Below are positions 30,688 to 33,598 of a stretch of 33,598 nucleotides of DNA, in pieces. The position numbers and the translations under genes are program-made. Position 1 is the stretch's first letter, and the number at the start of each line of letters is the position of its first letter. The notes under the pieces were generated by a model, which made no database searches, was not told where the DNA came from, and saw only the letters and a program-made list of their open reading frames with translations. The stretch is from Collinsella sp. (GTDB lineage Bacteria > Actinomycetota > Coriobacteriia > Coriobacteriales > Coriobacteriaceae), in the NCBI GenBank assembly GCA_019413955.1, contig DXMX01000003.1, positions 16,878 to 50,475 on the forward strand. The letters are read 5' to 3'.

Positions 30688-33129
30688 CTACCCCAGCGAA
30701 CGGTTAAGGGAGCCGAGCTCGTCGTTGCCCATGGTGCGCCACATTTGGAAGATGCAACCGCGTGCCAGGAAAAAGAAGCCGTTGTCGACCAGTTGCACAG
30801 CGGCATCTGCCAGCTGATTCGTCACGGCGGACACTGGCGGCAGCTCGAGTCCAGCCTTGCGGATGGTCTCGACCGCCTCCTCAAACGTCGGAGGCTCGCT
30901 GACGCCCATCTCATTCATAAGGCCCTGCATTTCTTCCAGCGCGCTGCTGCCCGACTCCTCGCCGCGCGGCACTAGACGGTAACAAGCCAGCGCTAGGTCG
31001 AGCTGATCGCAATTCCAATAGGCAAACGCCAAGCGATAGAACAGGTAGCCAATTGCAGAACGATCGCTGGCAATACGTAGGCCGTGGCGCGCCACCTCGA
31101 TAATCTCGTCAAAGCGCTCCAGACGCGCAAGCACGTTGATGAGCGCAAAGTGCGATTGCATGGACGAGCGCGCCAGATCGTAAAGATGGCGCACCTCGGG
31201 CAGTGCTCGTTCAAAGTCCTCTTGCTCGGCGTAAAAGCTGCAGATCTCGTGCTGGGCAAAGTACAGCGCATCGGGCGCACGAAGGATTCGCACAGAGTCG
31301 TCTTCTTCCAATACCGGTAACACCATGCGCACCAGCTGGTTATCGCAAAACTGCGTTTGAACCGGACCTGTCGCCAAAAGCTCGGCGACAGTGCACTTAG
31401 CCTCCAACTCCTCGACAAGACGGGAAAAGCCTTCAAAAGCACCTGTACGGTCTACTTTTGCCTGCTCGCGCAATTCAACAACACGGGCCACGTATGGGTC
31501 GTCGTCCTCTTCCATGACCTCCAACTCGTCAGCCGTATCGGCAAGCAGCAGATCGCGCAGCGCCGGCGGCAGCGTGCGATGGTCATCACGCGGACGAGCA
31601 TGAACCTCCGCAGGCTCAATCGTCTCCGGAGCGGTTGACTCATACGCCTCAAGCACACGCTTGCACGGCATATCGTCCATGTCCATGCTCTCAAGATCCT
31701 TGGCGACAGGCACGCAATCGGCCAGATAGGCCGCGCGCCCAAAGAAATACGTTGTGACAACGCGCTCGCCCTGCTCACTGTCGGGAGCAGCAATCTGCAC
31801 ATAGCAGCGCGTGATGCAGGTGCCCGCGGCAAAACACGCTGCCGCAAGCGTGAGTGCCACGCGCGCATCGTGCTCCGCGGCCCAGATCGCGCGCGTGTCC
31901 TCGTCCAGCTCGCGCCAGGCGTCATCCTGAGCGTCGTATTCACGTTGCAGCATGGCATCAACGACAGACTGCCCAAACCGAACGAGCATAATCCCCTCGG
32001 CAACGTTTGCCCGATAGGTATAGTCGAGCCGCGTGACCACGTTGAGCGCCTCAACGATTCGCGCAAAACGGGTGCGCACGTCCCACTCGCCGCCCGGCTG
32101 GCACGAAACCGTTCCCGGCTTGGCCCACGGGTTATCGCTCGAAGCCGTATCGAGCAGTCGGGGAACATCGTTGGTCGTCTTGGCGATATGCCACGCATCA
32201 AAGAGCGCGCAGCCCTCAAGGCTCGGCGAGGATGCCGCAGGGGCCAATCCGGCCCCGATGCGCTCAAGGATGCCGGAGAGGCGGTTGAGACGGCACTCGA
32301 TGGCAAGCAGCATGTCAATCTCGTCCTGGTCCAACAGGCTACGATCAAAATTGAGATAGAAAATCTTTGAGCGATCAATGCGAGCCAGGCTCATCTCGGA
32401 CTTAGCAGCGATGGTGCGCAGGCGGGGCAAGTCAATTTCGCTCATAAGGGCGGCGGCATAGCGCTCGATACCGCTCGGATTCTCGGCATGGTCAACGCGG
32501 TAAAGCAGCGTCTCGATAGCATCGGGGAGCGGTGCCGTGTTAAAGCCCAAAAACACCTCGACCGGCTCGGGCAACTTTACGAGCTTGATCTTGTCGACAA
32601 CGTTTTGCATACCCTCGTCGAGTCCGCCGGCGTCCGCCGTGTTCACAATAGCGCTTTCGGAGTTGGCAAATATCACGTAGCGCAAGAACATCGAGGCCAT
32701 GAACTCACCGTAAGGAAGGGCGCGGGTCGAATTCCATGTCTCGTGGTCGGACTGCTCGCGCATGGGGCCTTCGGGAGAGCCGGCAGTTTGCGCACACGCG
32801 CGCATTGCACCGTTGGCTTTCCTTACCATAATCTCACCAATACTGGAATCCGACTCGTCAAGGACCAGTTCCATGTCGGGATCGTTGGGCAGCGGAGCCT
32901 CGCTGACGGGGCGGTCCACCTTGTACACCTCACCCGAAACGCTTACGTAGCCCAAAAGCGACACATGACTTTTGCCAACGAACTCGACGACATAACAAGA
33001 TTCATGCTGATCCTCGCCAAAGAGTTTCCAGACCACGCCATATGAGCGTCCCGCAGGCTGCTCGGGCATCGCCGGAAAGCGCTTCTTGGGATCGAGAAAC
33101 CTGAGCTTGTATGTCGGACGCTCTGCCAC
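30688..33129 (-). CDS. Unrecognised 813-residue protein with a C-terminal TPR-like region
   Basis: I do not recognise the family. GTG 33129 has AGGGTGAT a few bases upstream. No signal peptide or membrane helix is evident, so it is probably cytoplasmic. The N-terminal 110 residues look like a beta-rich module (SYGVVWKLF, CYVVEFVGKSHVSLLGYVSV). A long helical middle follows, with an acidic stretch near 540-560 (ELEVMEEDDDPY). From about 640 to 750, repeated helical pairs resemble tetratricopeptide repeats (AQHEICSFYAEQEDFERALP, ALINVLARLERFDEIIEVA, AFAYWNCDQLDLALACY). A scaffold or protein-interaction role is possible but only inferred. It stands alone between two tRNA loci. Confidence 0.88.
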   Translation of the reverse strand: MAERPTYKLRFLDPKKRFPAMPEQPAGRSYGVVWKLFGEDQHESCYVVEFVGKSHVSLLGYVSVSGEVYKVDRPVSEAPLPNDPDMELVLDESDSSIGEIMVRKANGAMRACAQTAGSPEGPMREQSDHETWNSTRALPYGEFMASMFLRYVIFANSESAIVNTADAGGLDEGMQNVVDKIKLVKLPEPVEVFLGFNTAPLPDAIETLLYRVDHAENPSGIERYAAALMSEIDLPRLRTIAAKSEMSLARIDRSKIFYLNFDRSLLDQDEIDMLLAIECRLNRLSGILERIGAGLAPAASSPSLEGCALFDAWHIAKTTNDVPRLLDTASSDNPWAKPGTVSCQPGGEWDVRTRFARIVEALNVVTRLDYTYRANVAEGIMLVRFGQSVVDAMLQREYDAQDDAWRELDEDTRAIWAAEHDARVALTLAAACFAAGTCITRCYVQIAAPDSEQGERVVTTYFFGRAAYLADCVPVAKDLESMDMDDMPCKRVLEAYESTAPETIEPAEVHARPRDDHRTLPPALRDLLLADTADELEVMEEDDDPYVARVVELREQAKVDRTGAFEGFSRLVEELEAKCTVAELLATGPVQTQFCDNQLVRMVLPVLEEDDSVRILRAPDALYFAQHEICSFYAEQEDFERALPEVRHLYDLARSSMQSHFALINVLARLERFDEIIEVARHGLRIASDRSAIGYLFYRLAFAYWNCDQLDLALACYRLVPRGEESGSSALEEMQGLMNEMGVSEPPTFEEAVETIRKAGLELPPVSAVTNQLADAAVQLVDNGFFFLARGCIFQMWRTMGNDELGSLNRSLG

Positions 33130-33246
33130 GAAATATCACCCTGATCGGTCGTCTAGAGAAGGAGCGGTCGCGGATAGGCCGCGATACCTACTCGGAATCT
33201 TACACGAGTCGATAAGAAATCGTCCGCTTCACGCCCGCGCCTCGAC

Positions 33247-33275
33247 CGAGGTTCGAATCCGTGCAGCGGCGACAT
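33247..33275 (+). other. T-arm-like fragment near tRNA-Arg
   Basis: GAGGTTCGAATCC followed by GTGCAGCGGCGACA resembles the T arm and 3' acceptor of a tRNA read on the + strand, opposite to the tRNA-Arg next to it. No 5' half is present, so it is at most a relic. The rest of the 33130-33280 gap shows nothing else clear. Confidence 0.4.
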
Positions 33276-33283
33276 AAAAGAAA

Positions 33284-33303
33284 AGCCCCCGTTGCCGGAG
33301 GCT
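33284..33303 (-). terminator. Terminator of tRNA-Arg copy 1
   Basis: AGCCCCCG and CGGAGGCT pair at seven of eight positions around TTGC. On the - strand TTTTCTTTTAT follows. Confidence 0.8.
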
Positions 33304-33314
33304 TCAAGTTCAAT

Positions 33315-33391
33315 TGGTGCGGCGTATAGGATTCGAACCTATGACGTTCTGATTCGTAGTCAGACCCTCTATCCAGCTGAGGTAACGCCGC
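33315..33391 (-). tRNA. tRNA-Arg(ACG)
   Basis: The 77-nt gene, CCA included, reads GCGGCGT at the acceptor, TCAGCTGGATAGA in the D arm, TCTGA-CTACGAA-TCAGA in the anticodon arm (anticodon ACG, read as ICG), and TAGGTTCGAATCCTA in the T arm. CCA is encoded at 33315-33317. Confidence 0.96.
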
Positions 33392-33517
33392 GACTTGTTG
33401 ATTATTATGCACATGTACTGAATAAAGGTCAAGCGTTTTTCAAAAAAAGTTATTGAATTTGATTTTTACTCATTTTGACCACTTGATGCGATCTTCGACG
33501 CATCGCGATATAAGAAA

Positions 33518-33537
33518 AGCCTCCGTTACCGGAGGCT
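33518..33537 (-). terminator. Terminator of tRNA-Arg copy 2
   Basis: AGCCTCCG and CGGAGGCT pair perfectly around TTAC. On the - strand TTTTCTTATAT follows. It is a near-copy of the terminator at 33284-33303. Confidence 0.8.
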
Positions 33538-33549
33538 TTAAAATTCAAT

Positions 33550-33598
33550 TGGTGCGGCGTATAGGATTCGAACCTATGACGTTCTGATTCGTAGTCAG
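33550..33598 (-). tRNA. tRNA-Arg(ACG), second copy, cut by the window end
   Basis: The 49 nt visible are identical to the 3' part of the tRNA-Arg at 33315-33391, from the encoded CCA through the anticodon. The two copies are 235 nt apart in tandem, each with its own terminator. Confidence 0.93.

Noticed and set aside
33190..33275. A + strand tRNA ending in GGCGACA
   Set aside because: Only a T-arm-like piece is visible; no acceptor 5' half, D arm or anticodon arm pairs with it.

Overview
The window looks like chromosomal DNA of a high-GC, human-gut type actinobacterium of the class Coriobacteriia, most likely Collinsella or a close relative. This is an inference from the gene families, the GC-rich coding bias and the short GGGACG-type intergenic repeats; no database was searched.

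Layout. 1-4153 is a lactate racemase locus: the end of larB, a one-domain larC and a TetR-type regulator on the + strand, facing larD (lactate/glycerol channel) and larA (racemase) on the - strand. 4686-9070 holds ppc (PEP carboxylase) and hisS. 9374-11524 is a decayed two-gene operon: an M20 amidohydrolase with a one-base frameshift in a G run and an MFS transporter with a large internal deletion. 11641-12624 is an EamA exporter. 12958-17973 is a tandem pair of large YhgE/Pip-type membrane proteins. 18458-20482 is htpG. 20685-23289 is a GNAT acetyltransferase plus a cpsC-cpsD-cpsB exopolysaccharide phosphoregulation operon with no glycosyltransferases beside it. 23485-26581 is phoR, phoB and pstB, with no other pst genes. 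26685-28644 is a VanS/VanR-like two-component system, divergent from a D-alanyl-D-alanine carboxypeptidase at 28843-30183. The window ends with tRNA-Ser(GCU), an unrecognised 813-residue protein and two tandem tRNA-Arg(ACG) genes, the last cut by the window edge.

The most unusual content lies between genes. Two unrelated families of large nested hairpins are each present twice. Family A (127 nt) lies at 1944-2070 and 4535-4661. Family B (163 nt) lies at 12796-12958 and 18291-18453. Within a family the copies have identical length, conserved loops and diverged stems, and the stem differences are compensated on the opposite arm. All four copies start 0-24 nt after the stop codon of a - strand gene (larD, ppc, the second yhgE, htpG) and lack a U-tract. 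For ppc and yhgE a separate terminator-like hairpin lies further downstream. This points to structured 3'-UTR RNAs or selected cruciforms that I do not recognise as a named family. Further palindromes sit between hisS and the MFS remnant and beside tRNA-Ser.
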